Source: Syntrophorhabdales bacterium
GTDB lineage: Bacteria; Desulfobacterota; Syntrophorhabdia; Syntrophorhabdales; Syntrophorhabdaceae
Assembly (NCBI GenBank): GCA_018052995.1
Contig: JAGPMK010000015.1
Span: 1-39,200, forward strand
DNA: 39,200 bases
Direction of reading: 5' to 3'
The stretch's first letter is position 1. Every line of letters begins with the position of its first letter. Positions 6,829 to 14,586 of this stretch are shown here, piece by piece. A program made the translations under genes and the position numbers. A model generated the notes under the pieces. That model was not told where the DNA came from and did no database searches. It saw nothing but the letters and a program-made list of their open reading frames with translations.

Positions 6829-7290
6829 TTGGAGTGGCAAATATACGTGGATGGTGCATCATCTGGAAACCCAGGGGAGTCAGGGGCAGGGATAGTTATA
6901 TACGAAAAAGACAAAGAGCTATCACGATACAGCATCTATCTTGGGAGGATGACAAACAATATGGCTGAATATGAGGCCCTTATCTTTGCACTCCAAAAGG
7001 CAAGGGATGCATCTGTCGGAATTATAGACATATATACTGACTCCCTCCTTGTAGCAAATCAGGTTTTAGGTATCTACAAGGTAAAACATCCTGTGCTAAA
7101 AGGGTATCTTTCAGCTGTTAAAAAAATCGCAGACAATTTTGAAAGGTTTAGCTTAAAATATATACCGAGAGAACGAAACAGGGTTGCCGACAGGCTTGCA
7201 AAGGCAGCAATAATGAACAGGGGTAGACGGGTGACCGCTCCGTATGGCGGGGAGGAAAGTCCGGGCATCAAAGGGCAGGATGGTCCCTAA
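6829..7290 (+). CDS. rnhA: Ribonuclease HI (bacterial/archaeal short type); 3' end overlaps rnpB
   Basis: RNase HI cuts the RNA strand of RNA-DNA hybrids, such as R-loops and primers. The fold and all four acidic catalytic residues are visible: D8 in YVDGASSGNPG, E47 in NMAEYEAL, D71 in YTDSLL and D121 in NRVADRLA. The TTG start at 6829 is one base after the upstream stop. The RNase H domain ends around residue 128. The remaining residues 130-153 are encoded by the 5' end of the RNase P RNA gene, so the tail (GEESPG corresponds to the RNA motif GGGGAGGAAAGTCCGGGC) is set by RNA constraints rather than protein ones. The stop lies about 70 bases inside rnpB. Confidence 0.9.
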   Translation: MEWQIYVDGASSGNPGESGAGIVIYEKDKELSRYSIYLGRMTNNMAEYEALIFALQKARDASVGIIDIYTDSLLVANQVLGIYKVKHPVLKGYLSAVKKIADNFERFSLKYIPRERNRVADRLAKAAIMNRGRRVTAPYGGEESPGIKGQDGP

Positions 7291-7572
7291 CAGGGACTGG
7301 GGGAAACCCTAAGGAAAGTGCAACAGAAAATACACCGTCTCGTTATATACGGGATAAGGGTGAAATGGTGAGGTAAGAGCTCACCGGCTCTGTGGCGACA
7401 CAGAGGCTTGGCAAACCCCATCCGATGCAAGGCCAAAAAGGGATCGTGCCCTATGGCACGAAGGGAGTGCCCATCCCTTAACCCGGGTAGGCCGCATAAG
7501 ATTCAGGGCAACCTGAATATGCAGAGAAATGGTCACCAAAAACAGAACCCGGCTTACAGTCTACCCCTGTCC
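7217..7572 (+). ncRNA. rnpB: RNase P RNA (bacterial type A), with its own 3' terminator
   Basis: The catalytic RNA of RNase P trims tRNA 5' leaders. All the universal blocks are present in order: GAGGAAAGTCCGGGC near 7252 (P4 5' strand), GGAAAGTGCAACAGAAAATA near 7313, GGTAAGAGCTCACCGGC near 7372, TGGCAAACCCC near 7409, GGGTAGGCCGC near 7485 and ACAGAACCCGGCTTAC near 7541 (P4 3' strand). P1 is a 12-bp helix pairing 7217-7228 (ACAGGGGTAGAC) with 7559-7570, and a T5 run follows at 7573-7577, so P1 can also serve as part of the terminator. The 5' end lies inside the rnhA coding region. No separate promoter was identified, so the RNA is probably released from the rnhA transcript or started inside rnhA. 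Confidence 0.96.
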
Positions 7573-7656
7573 TTTTTAAAGACATTATTAAGATATTAAT
7601 TGAACCCCTGTAAATATTTTAAGTCTCCTGATTATGATAAACCGTTAAAGGTAGCT

Positions 7657-9243
7657 ATGACTGATAGGTTAAGAGATTTTATTGAGAGATATTTTGTCTT
7701 TGTTCTGCTTTTTTTATCTGCCTTGCTCTTTTTTTTGAATCTACAATCGCGGGATTTCTGGGCACCTGATGAAGGTGATTTTGCCCTGATTGTGAAAGAA
7801 TTGAAGAATAATCCTGTGGTGCCACATCTTAATAACATTCCTTATGGAGAAAAACCCCCTCTTTTCTATTATCTTACATACCTTTCCAAGGGCATATTTT
7901 TTTTCCTGAAGGATGAGGTATCATTAAGGCTTGTTTCAGGTATATCAGCATTATCTTTTGTCCTATTTTTTTTCATCACATTATCAAGATATAGGGACAA
8001 GGGACATGCCATTTTCTCTGCCCTGATTTTGGTAAGTTCTCCCCTTTTCTATTGGCAGGCCCGTTATCTTCAGGTTGATATGGTATTCTCTGTATTTATC
8101 TGTCTATCACTCCTTTTTTTCTTTAAATATTATAGAGAATCTGTTGTCCTGTTTTACTACCTCTTTTTTATCTTTTTAGGTCTTGCCTTTATGACAAAAG
8201 GACCTCTTACCCTTGCCCTTGTTTGTCCAGTTGCTATAACTATGAGTATCTCCAAGAAAAAACTAAGGTTGATTATGACAAAACATACGATAGCAGGTAT
8301 TATTATCTTTCTGGCTATAGTCCTGCCCTGGTATGTGATGATATATCTTAAAGAGGGTCTTCCCTTCTTATATGAAAATATAATACGCCAGAACATATTA
8401 AGATTCTTTGATGCCTGGAGCCATAAAAGACCATTTTATTATTATCTTACCACCCTACCCCTTGATTTTTTTCCTTGGAGTCTTTTTTTACCCTTTGGCA
8501 TATACTACGCCATTAAAAACATAAGACATGATGATCTCATGGGCTTTTTTATTATCTGGTTTTTTTGGATGTTTATATTTCTCTCCCTTTCATCCGGTAA
8601 GATAAGTAAATACATGCTGCCTGCCCTACCTGCAGCGGCATTCATGGTAGCATCTACCATAAAAAAAGATCAAGGTGTCTATAATACCCTGGTATTTTAT
8701 CTTATATCCCTGATTTTTTTGATCCTTGGGGGTCTGCTCTTTATATTCAAGGTAGATACCTATACTGAGTTCAAGTATGTAAGGATCTGCCTGGGATGCA
8801 TCTGTGTGCTAACCTCCCTGTTTATGTTTTTTTTTGCAAAGGGCAGACGATTATCTCTTGCTTTTTTTACACTGTTTTCAGGGATAGCAGTCGTATTTCT
8901 TATTGCAAATATCTCGGTTTACGAGAAGGTTAATAAATATAAGTCACCCAAACCAATATCAGAAAAGATAAAATCCTTAACCAGTAATGGCACGCCATGG
9001 GTTTACTATGGCAGCATAAGAGGTGTTTATGTATACTATGCAGACAATTTTGCAATACATATTGATGACCATAAAGAGGATGACCTCGCAGCCCTGAGGG
9101 ACAAAAACAATGCGTTTTTTATCCTTACAAGGAAAAGGGATGTGGATGATGTAAAACGTGTGCTGAAAGATGTTAGTGTAATATCAGAATATAATATAGG
9201 GGATACGCAGATGGTTATACTGGAATACAAAAACAAAGGATAA
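7657..9243 (+). CDS. GT39/GT83 (ArnT/PMT-like) membrane glycosyltransferase, copy 1
   Basis: The 528-residue product has many hydrophobic helices and the N-terminal periplasmic-loop motif of the GT-C fold, WAPDEGDFALIVKEL, where the DE pair is the expected catalytic/metal site. GEKPPLFYYL follows, typical of the ArnT/dolichyl-P-mannose-type superfamily. Such enzymes move a sugar from a polyprenyl-phosphate carrier to a lipid or protein on the outer face of the membrane. I prefer the ATG at 7657 (AAAGG a few bases upstream) over the TTG at 7600, which adds a polar leader just after the rnpB terminator. The C-terminal ~120 residues form a soluble domain. The acceptor and sugar are unknown. A related gene follows after 70 bases. 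Confidence 0.82.
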   Translation: MTDRLRDFIERYFVFVLLFLSALLFFLNLQSRDFWAPDEGDFALIVKELKNNPVVPHLNNIPYGEKPPLFYYLTYLSKGIFFFLKDEVSLRLVSGISALSFVLFFFITLSRYRDKGHAIFSALILVSSPLFYWQARYLQVDMVFSVFICLSLLFFFKYYRESVVLFYYLFFIFLGLAFMTKGPLTLALVCPVAITMSISKKKLRLIMTKHTIAGIIIFLAIVLPWYVMIYLKEGLPFLYENIIRQNILRFFDAWSHKRPFYYYLTTLPLDFFPWSLFLPFGIYYAIKNIRHDDLMGFFIIWFFWMFIFLSLSSGKISKYMLPALPAAAFMVASTIKKDQGVYNTLVFYLISLIFLILGGLLFIFKVDTYTEFKYVRICLGCICVLTSLFMFFFAKGRRLSLAFFTLFSGIAVVFLIANISVYEKVNKYKSPKPISEKIKSLTSNGTPWVYYGSIRGVYVYYADNFAIHIDDHKEDDLAALRDKNNAFFILTRKRDVDDVKRVLKDVSVISEYNIGDTQMVILEYKNKG

Positions 9244-9313
9244 TAGATAGTTGACCATATAGGACATAGCTTTGGAGAAAAAAATACCAGACACTAGAGA
9301 GACCTGTAGGTCC

Positions 9314-10945
9314 ATGAATAAAAAATATCTTTTTATACTCCTTCTTATGTCATGGATCTTCTTTTTTTACGGCCTTGGGAGTTATTCCTTAAAGGAACCA
9401 GACGAGGGTAGATATGCAGAGATACCAAGAGAGATGCTCGAATCAGGTGACTTCGTTGTTCCCCGATTAAACTATGTGAGATACTTTGAAAAGCCACCCC
9501 TTTACTACTGGGCTGTTGCTGCCTCTTATAAAATCTTTGGTGTCAGTGAATGGTCATACAGGATACCCTGTGCCCTATCGGCATTTCTCTGTGTGGTTTT
9601 ATTATATCTTTTATCAAGGAGGTGGTTTAGCGAGAGGGTTGCCTTTTTTTCTTCCATGATACTCGCCTCATCATTTGGTTTTTTTTCTATGGCAAGGATT
9701 GTAACCCTTGATATGTTCTTTACCTTTTGGTTATCATGCTGTCTGTTTTTTTTCTATGGCTACTACAGAGACAGAAAACCATTTTTTATCTATCTCTTCT
9801 ATATCTGCCTTGCCTTGGCAACACTCACAAAAGGCATAGTTGTCATAGTTTTGATGGTAATAACTATTATTTTCTTTCTCTTTACGGAAAAAAGATTAAG
9901 TTTCCTGAAAGAGATGAAGCCTGTAAAAGGCACTGCAGTCTACCTTGCTATAACCCTACCCTGGTTTATTGCTATCTCCCTTAAGGAGAAGGAATTTCTT
10001 TACTTCTTCTTTATTGACCAACATTTTCTTAGATTTTTTACATCAAAGCACAACCGAACTGGCAGCATTCTATATTTCTTTCCCGTGCTGTTATGGGGTC
10101 TATTCCCATGGTCATTTTTTCTCCCCAGGGCAGCTATAAATATATGGAAAAGAAAAGAGGTAAGACTTTTTTTAATCTGGTCTGTTGTGGTGTTTGTTTT
10201 CTTCAGCCTCTCAAACTCAAAAATGTCCCCATATATACTGCCCATATTTCCCTCCCTTGCCCTGATTCTGGGAACCTTATTTGGTGAAAAAGACCTGTTA
10301 AAGATTAATAAGGGATGGGAGTTTTTTCCTTACTGCCTTTTATTCTTGGCCCTCTTCTCCATACCCTTCCTTTATAGGCTAAAATCATTCTACAAACTGG
10401 CTGGTGAAATAACAGGTAGTACGCCCTGGATCCTTACAGAATTAAAAACCTTTTTCCTTGCCCTATCCATTTTTTCAATTATTACAATGGTGCTATTTTT
10501 ATCTGTGAGGATTTTTAGAACCTTCAGGGGGACTTTTTTCCTGTTGGTCTCCTTTTCCCTTGCCTTCACCTGCACCCTTTTGATGCACACCGATATCCTT
10601 GACAGATTAAATACCACAAAAGGCCTTGCTCAGGTCTTAAATGCAAAAAAATCTGAGAACGATCTGATTATAAGCTACGGCAGCCTTGACCAGACACTTA
10701 TCTTCTATGCAAAACAGAGGGTTATCATCACCTCATATAAAGGTGAACTTGCCATGGGTGCTAAATACGATGATGCGAGGGGCTATTTTATTGATGAAGA
10801 TGAATTCTTGAAAATCGCTGGGTCTAATAAAAAGGCATTTTTCATTGTAAAGGAGAAAAAACTCGTCCATGTCAAGGATAGGCTTTTTAAGAGACTTCGT
10901 CTTATCGCATGTAGGGATAACAGGTGCCTCTTTACAAACCATTAA
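9314..10945 (+). CDS. GT39/GT83 (ArnT-like) membrane glycosyltransferase, copy 2
   Basis: This 543-residue GT-C protein is closer to classical ArnT than its upstream neighbour. It has PDEGRYAEIPREML, then DFVVPRLNYVRYFEKPPLYYW, the segment that in ArnT carries DExRYAEIxREM and RYFEKP. Around a dozen hydrophobic helices and a C-terminal soluble domain follow. ArnT adds 4-amino-4-deoxy-arabinose to lipid A from an undecaprenyl-phosphate donor. No arn donor-synthesis genes are in the window, so a different sugar is possible. The ATG at 9314 has AGG five bases before it; the TTG at 9272 would add a charged leader. The two copies differ in many positions, so the duplication is old or they were acquired separately. 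Confidence 0.83.
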   Translation: MNKKYLFILLLMSWIFFFYGLGSYSLKEPDEGRYAEIPREMLESGDFVVPRLNYVRYFEKPPLYYWAVAASYKIFGVSEWSYRIPCALSAFLCVVLLYLLSRRWFSERVAFFSSMILASSFGFFSMARIVTLDMFFTFWLSCCLFFFYGYYRDRKPFFIYLFYICLALATLTKGIVVIVLMVITIIFFLFTEKRLSFLKEMKPVKGTAVYLAITLPWFIAISLKEKEFLYFFFIDQHFLRFFTSKHNRTGSILYFFPVLLWGLFPWSFFLPRAAINIWKRKEVRLFLIWSVVVFVFFSLSNSKMSPYILPIFPSLALILGTLFGEKDLLKINKGWEFFPYCLLFLALFSIPFLYRLKSFYKLAGEITGSTPWILTELKTFFLALSIFSIITMVLFLSVRIFRTFRGTFFLLVSFSLAFTCTLLMHTDILDRLNTTKGLAQVLNAKKSENDLIISYGSLDQTLIFYAKQRVIITSYKGELAMGAKYDDARGYFIDEDEFLKIAGSNKKAFFIVKEKKLVHVKDRLFKRLRLIACRDNRCLFTNH

Positions 10946-11047
10946 GAAATTTTTTATGAGGCTCTGAATGTAATTTTTTTCACAAAATACTTTTAAAAGA
11001 GTTGCATTGTTCTAATAGCTGTGTTAAAAAAATGACAATCAGATCCG

Positions 11048-11500
11048 ATGAGTAACTTTTTTGACAAACTGAACGTCAGGGTAATGACAAAGGATGACCT
11101 CGATGCCATTGTAGAGATAGACACAAAGGTCCTTGGGGAATCAAGAAGGGAGTACTGGACAATCAAGATAGTAAAACAGGCCGAGTCAAGGCCCCCTGAT
11201 GCATCCCTCGTAGCCGAGATTGATGATAAGGTGGTGGGCTTTATACTCGGTGAGGTAAGTGGATGGGAATTCAGGGTTCCTAATAATATCGGATGGATAG
11301 ATACAATAGGAATAGACCCTGACTATCAGAATAGGGGTATAGCAAAGGTTCTTGCCACAGCCTTAATTAACAACCTAAAAAGATACGGCGTGGATACAAT
11401 ATATACACTTGTAAACTGGAATGATTGGGATCTATTGCAATTTTTTCACGCCATGGGATTTACAAGGGGTGACATGATAAATCTTGTCCTAAAGGTCTAA
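11048..11500 (+). CDS. GNAT-family N-acetyltransferase
   Basis: The 150-residue protein has the GNAT fold order: an N-terminal strand with VRVMTKDDLDAIVEID, the beta4 strand ASLVAEIDDKVVGFILGEV, and the acetyl-CoA motif IGIDPDYQNRGIAKVLATAL (Q/RxxGxG/A type, here QNRGIA) near residues 88-107. It is the RimI-like size class. GNAT enzymes acetylate amines on proteins or small molecules with acetyl-CoA; the target is unknown. It follows the glycosyltransferases by 100 bases and precedes a DUF5714 gene by 61 bases on the same strand. There is no visible signal peptide, so it should be cytoplasmic. Confidence 0.85.
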   Translation: MSNFFDKLNVRVMTKDDLDAIVEIDTKVLGESRREYWTIKIVKQAESRPPDASLVAEIDDKVVGFILGEVSGWEFRVPNNIGWIDTIGIDPDYQNRGIAKVLATALINNLKRYGVDTIYTLVNWNDWDLLQFFHAMGFTRGDMINLVLKV

Positions 11501-11561
11501 GGAATATAAAAGCATCTTAATTTGGTAATAGAATGTTAGATAGACAAAAATCAAAGAAAAT

Positions 11562-12248
11562 ATGAATCATAAAAACGGATGTCTGTTTTGCGGGAAGGAA
11601 CTTCTTTATAAAGATAAAGACGAAGAATTAAGTTGCTTCTTTTGCCATAACATCTTTTACAGCAACGTAAAGTGTATTGATGGGCATTATATATGTGATC
11701 GGTGCCACTCTCTATCTGCAAATGAATTAATTCAAGAATATTGTATTGCCTCGCAATCAACGAATCCTTTGAATCTGGCTATAGAGTTAATGAAACATCC
11801 TGCAATAAAGATGCACGGGCCAGAACACCATTTTTTGGTTCCTGCTGTTTTACTGGCGGCCTATTATAGCAGAACCGGGGATCCTCAAGCAAAGAAAACA
11901 AATATTATTAAGGCCAGAAATAGGGCGGAAAAGGTTTTAGGGGGGTTTTGCGGAACCCATGGCGCTTGCGGTGCAGCAGTAGGTACAGGGATATTCGTTA
12001 GTTTAATCACAAATAATACCCCATTAGCCGGTAAGGAATGGAGAGAGTCAAATATGATGACATCGAAAAGCTTATCTATTATCGCAGAACATGGTGGACC
12101 AAGATGCTGTAAAAGAAATTCCTTCCTTGCAATAAACGCCGTGACAGAGCATTTTAATATTGACGGTTTTTATAGTGATAAAAATATTAAATGTGAATTC
12201 ATGGGCTTTAATAAGGAATGTCTGAAATCGGATTGTCCTTTTTTTTAG
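11562..12248 (+). CDS. DUF5714 domain protein with N-terminal cysteine-rich zinc-ribbon
   Basis: The 228-residue product has three CxxC-like pairs in its first 50 residues (CLFC, CFFC, CDRC), probably a zinc ribbon. The DUF5714 core follows: GPEHHFLVPAVLLAAYY, GGFCGTHGACGAAVGTGIF and the invariant EHGGPRCCKRNSFLAI. The core is rich in His and Cys, which suggests metal or Fe-S binding. A C-terminal CEFMGFNKECLKSDCPFF adds more cysteines. The family is common in anaerobes and has no assigned reaction that I know of. The ATG at 11562 has only a weak purine stretch upstream. Stop codon is followed closely by the convergent PCC-domain gene. Confidence 0.8.
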   Translation: MNHKNGCLFCGKELLYKDKDEELSCFFCHNIFYSNVKCIDGHYICDRCHSLSANELIQEYCIASQSTNPLNLAIELMKHPAIKMHGPEHHFLVPAVLLAAYYSRTGDPQAKKTNIIKARNRAEKVLGGFCGTHGACGAAVGTGIFVSLITNNTPLAGKEWRESNMMTSKSLSIIAEHGGPRCCKRNSFLAINAVTEHFNIDGFYSDKNIKCEFMGFNKECLKSDCPFF

Positions 12249-12291
12249 AATACCATCCAAAAGGCTTTATGAAGATGTTAAGGCTGGAAAA

Positions 12292-12720
12292 TTATTTACC
12301 CCAGAGATAGAGACCTGTCTCCTTGTCAAACTTCCTTATAAAAGCATCTCCAGAGAATTCAATTATCTCGAACTCAAAGGCAAATACCTCTGTGTCCTCA
12401 AATATATGCCCTCCAATACATGAGCTGTCTCTTTTTGAAAAAACCCCATGAATATGGGGAAATGGGCCGTTATCCTTAATGGATATATTTCCTTTCATAG
12501 ATACAATCTCCATAGGTTCATCAAAGTTGATTATTTTGTAAACCCTATCCCTCTGGTCATAATAACCAATTCTCGCCTTTGAGACTGCGCCTACACCAGA
12601 TATCACACCTTTCTGGATTGATTTATCTTTCAAAAATAACCCTATCTCCTCCAATAAATCACAGCCTTTTGGAAGTCTCCCCTGAAATATTCTTTTTAAC
12701 TGGAATTCTCTAAAAAGCAT
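12292..12720 (-). CDS. PCC/DUF296-domain protein
   Basis: The 142-residue protein is a single PCC (plants-and-prokaryotes-conserved, DUF296) domain: GVISGVGAVSKARIGYYD near residues 38-55, then GPFPHIHGVFSKRDSSCIGGHIFEDTEVFAFEFEI. The His residues in PHIHG and GGH are the likely metal site. Prokaryotic members form trimers and are often annotated as DNA-binding by analogy with plant AHL proteins, but their function is mostly unknown. It lies 28 bases after the MarR gene on the same strand with a good ribosome site (AGGGG), so both probably come from the MarR promoter. Confidence 0.82.
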   Translation of the reverse strand: MLFREFQLKRIFQGRLPKGCDLLEEIGLFLKDKSIQKGVISGVGAVSKARIGYYDQRDRVYKIINFDEPMEIVSMKGNISIKDNGPFPHIHGVFSKRDSSCIGGHIFEDTEVFAFEFEIIEFSGDAFIRKFDKETGLYLWGK

Positions 12721-12748
12721 AACCCCTATCCTCTCAGCAATCTTTTGA

Positions 12749-13204
12749 TCAATTTATTCTTTTTTTTAGAAGCCTTTTCATGTTGTATAAAAAGTCGCCT
12801 ATCTCTTTTTCTGTAAATCCCTCAAGCATTTTTTTAACACACGCATCCTTATCGTTCTCTATATTTTTTAGGGTATATATACCCTTTTCTGTGATCTCAA
12901 GGACTGTTGCCCGTTCATCATTGGGATCTGATTTTCTTATTATGTATCCGTTCTTCTCAAGTCTTTTTGCAAGGCCTGTCATGTTGGCAGGTGGAACAAG
13001 CATAATTCTACTTACTGTTGTGGTTTTAGTCTGTTTATGGTCTGATGCGTTAAGCACCCTTAAGATATTGTATTGAGGAAATGAAAGGCCATACTTGCGA
13101 AATACAGAGGATACCATCCTCTTATATTGCTCACCTGCCCTTATTATCGCCATAAGGAGCTTTTCATTATCCGTTAAATCGCTTTTATATGTCCACTCAT
13201 TCAT
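12749..13204 (-). CDS. MarR-family transcriptional regulator
   Basis: The 151-residue product shows the MarR winged helix-turn-helix: LSFPQYNILRVLNAS, then the recognition region TTTVSRIMLVPPANMTGLAKRLEKNGYI, and the wing RKSDPNDERATVLEITEKG, all in the usual order. I prefer ATG 13204 (MNEWTY) because AGGGA sits 7 bases upstream; the longer TTG at 13219 would overlap that ribosome site. MarR dimers usually bind a palindrome and release it on binding an aromatic or acyl-CoA ligand. A perfect 24-bp palindrome lies in the divergent promoter region, overlapping the transporter -35. Regulation of the divergent MFS/acyl-CoA ligase pair, and perhaps of itself, is the likely role. Confidence 0.9.
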   Translation of the reverse strand: MNEWTYKSDLTDNEKLLMAIIRAGEQYKRMVSSVFRKYGLSFPQYNILRVLNASDHKQTKTTTVSRIMLVPPANMTGLAKRLEKNGYIIRKSDPNDERATVLEITEKGIYTLKNIENDKDACVKKMLEGFTEKEIGDFLYNMKRLLKKRIN

Positions 13205-13230
13205 TATAGTTCCCTGCAATAATACTATAG

Positions 13231-13259
13231 ATTTTAAACAAAGATTTGAAAAAAATCAA
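13231..13259 (-). promoter_or_regulatory. Putative promoter of the MarR-PCC operon
   Basis: On the minus strand TTGATT (13259-13254) and TAAAAT (13236-13231) are 17 bases apart. Transcription would start about 20 bases before the MarR ATG at 13204, including its AGGGA site. The palindrome lies about 20 bases upstream of this -35. Confidence 0.5.
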
Positions 13260-13279
13260 CATATAATTATTTTAAAAAT

Positions 13280-13303
13280 ATTTATTCAATATATTGAATA
13301 AAT
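13280..13303. promoter_or_regulatory. Perfect 24-bp palindrome, probable MarR operator
   Basis: The half-site ATTTATTCAATA is followed at once by its exact reverse complement TATTGAATAAAT, with no mismatch and no spacer. Its right half contains the TTGAAT -35 of the transporter promoter. Size and symmetry fit MarR operators. Direct readout from sequence; the assignment to this MarR is inference from adjacency. Confidence 0.75.
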
Positions 13304-13322
13304 CATCAAAATATGCTATTAA
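13294..13322 (+). promoter_or_regulatory. Putative promoter of the MFS transporter-acyl-CoA ligase operon
   Basis: TTGAAT (13294-13299) and TATTAA (13317-13322) are 17 bases apart. The -35 is inside the palindrome, so repressor binding there would block RNA polymerase. The predicted start is near 13329, about 30 bases before the ATG with GGAGGT in between. Confidence 0.55.
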
Positions 13323-13361
13323 ATTTATCAGGCATAAAAAATATATTTTTCTGGAGGTATT

Positions 13362-14582
13362 ATGTTCCATTATGCGTGGGTCATTGCATTTACAGGCACA
13401 TTGGTCCTTATACTTTCCCATGGTTTTGGCCGTATGTCCTATTCTCTGATCTTAAACAGCATGAAAGAGGGGTTATCTCTCTCTTATACACAGGTAGGTC
13501 TTATCGGCACAGGTAATTTTATTGGCTATCTCTGTCTTGCTGTAATAGGTGGTTTTCTTGCATCAAGGTTCGGCACAAGAAAGGTTTTATTTATATCACT
13601 TCTTGTAATGGGGATAAGCCTTTTTCTCACAGGCATTTCCAATTCCTTTATCTTTGCATTTATAATGAGGCTTATCACAGGCATGGGCAATGGAGGTAGC
13701 TATGTTCCCATGATGGCCCTTCCAACTGCATGGTTTGTGGCAAATAAAAGAGGCCTTGCTACAGGCATAGTAACCCTCGGGACAGGAACAGGGCTTTCTA
13801 TTGCAGGTCTTATAATACCACGCATGATATCTATGTATGGCGCAGATGGATGGAGATATGCCTGGTATCTTCTTGGAATCATAGTATTTGTTCTCGCAAC
13901 TGTTTGTTATGCCCTTTTAAGAGACACACCGGCAGAAAAGGGCCTAACCATGTATGGAGGCAATGAACAACAGCCTGTAGCAATCGAAAAAAACTCGTTA
14001 TTTTCTACCTGGAAGATCCTTTTGAGGGAAAAGGAGATATGGAAGCTTGGGACTGTCTATTTCATGAATGGCTTCTCGTATATTATTTATCTTACATTTA
14101 TAATAGCGTTTCTTACTAAAGAGATTGGGTTTTCTGAATACTCTGCGGGCCGTTTATTTGCGATCTTAGGATTCTGCGCCATATTCTGCGGCGTTATATG
14201 GGGAGGCTTATCAGATATCATAGGCAGAAGATATGCCTCCATGTGCGCATATTGTGTTCTCGCTATATCCTACATTCTCCCTACCATTTCAGAGTCAATC
14301 CCCATACTCTATATATCAGCTATACTTTTCGGACTGACCTTTTCCGCTCTTCCAGTTATTATGGCTGCAGCAGCAGGGGATGCGGTAGGGGCTAAGCTTG
14401 CACCTGCAGCCCTTGGTTTTATAACCTTATTTTTTGGTGTAGGTCAGGCACTGGGTCCATTCGTCGCAGGCTGGCTGAAGGATGTTTCGGGGACATTTAA
14501 GTATCCCTTTGCATTATCCACATGTGTTGCAATCATTGGGGCTATAACATCTTTAATATTGAGAAAAAAGGTTAGGAGGTAG
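13362..14582 (+). CDS. MFS transporter, likely organic-acid uptake
   Basis: The 406-residue protein has the 12-helix major facilitator pattern. Between helices 2 and 3 is GGFLASRFGTRKVL, the MFS loop motif, and the repeat in the second half is GGLSDIIGRRYAS. The first helix carries HAWVIAF-like YAWVIAFTGTLVL, typical of monocarboxylate-type MFS carriers (inference). The ATG at 13362 follows GGAGGT. Its stop at 14582 is 4 bases before the start of the acyl-CoA ligase gene, so the two are translationally close and surely co-transcribed. This suggests that the substrate is a carboxylic acid that the ligase activates or the product of that enzyme. The direction of transport cannot be read from sequence. 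Confidence 0.85.
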   Translation: MFHYAWVIAFTGTLVLILSHGFGRMSYSLILNSMKEGLSLSYTQVGLIGTGNFIGYLCLAVIGGFLASRFGTRKVLFISLLVMGISLFLTGISNSFIFAFIMRLITGMGNGGSYVPMMALPTAWFVANKRGLATGIVTLGTGTGLSIAGLIIPRMISMYGADGWRYAWYLLGIIVFVLATVCYALLRDTPAEKGLTMYGGNEQQPVAIEKNSLFSTWKILLREKEIWKLGTVYFMNGFSYIIYLTFIIAFLTKEIGFSEYSAGRLFAILGFCAIFCGVIWGGLSDIIGRRYASMCAYCVLAISYILPTISESIPILYISAILFGLTFSALPVIMAAAAGDAVGAKLAPAALGFITLFFGVGQALGPFVAGWLKDVSGTFKYPFALSTCVAIIGAITSLILRKKVRR

Positions 14583-14586
14583 TGAT

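Noticed and set aside
7408-7599. 63-codon plus frame inside rnpB
   Set aside because: It lies within the conserved RNase P RNA and its terminator; no ribosome site or family.
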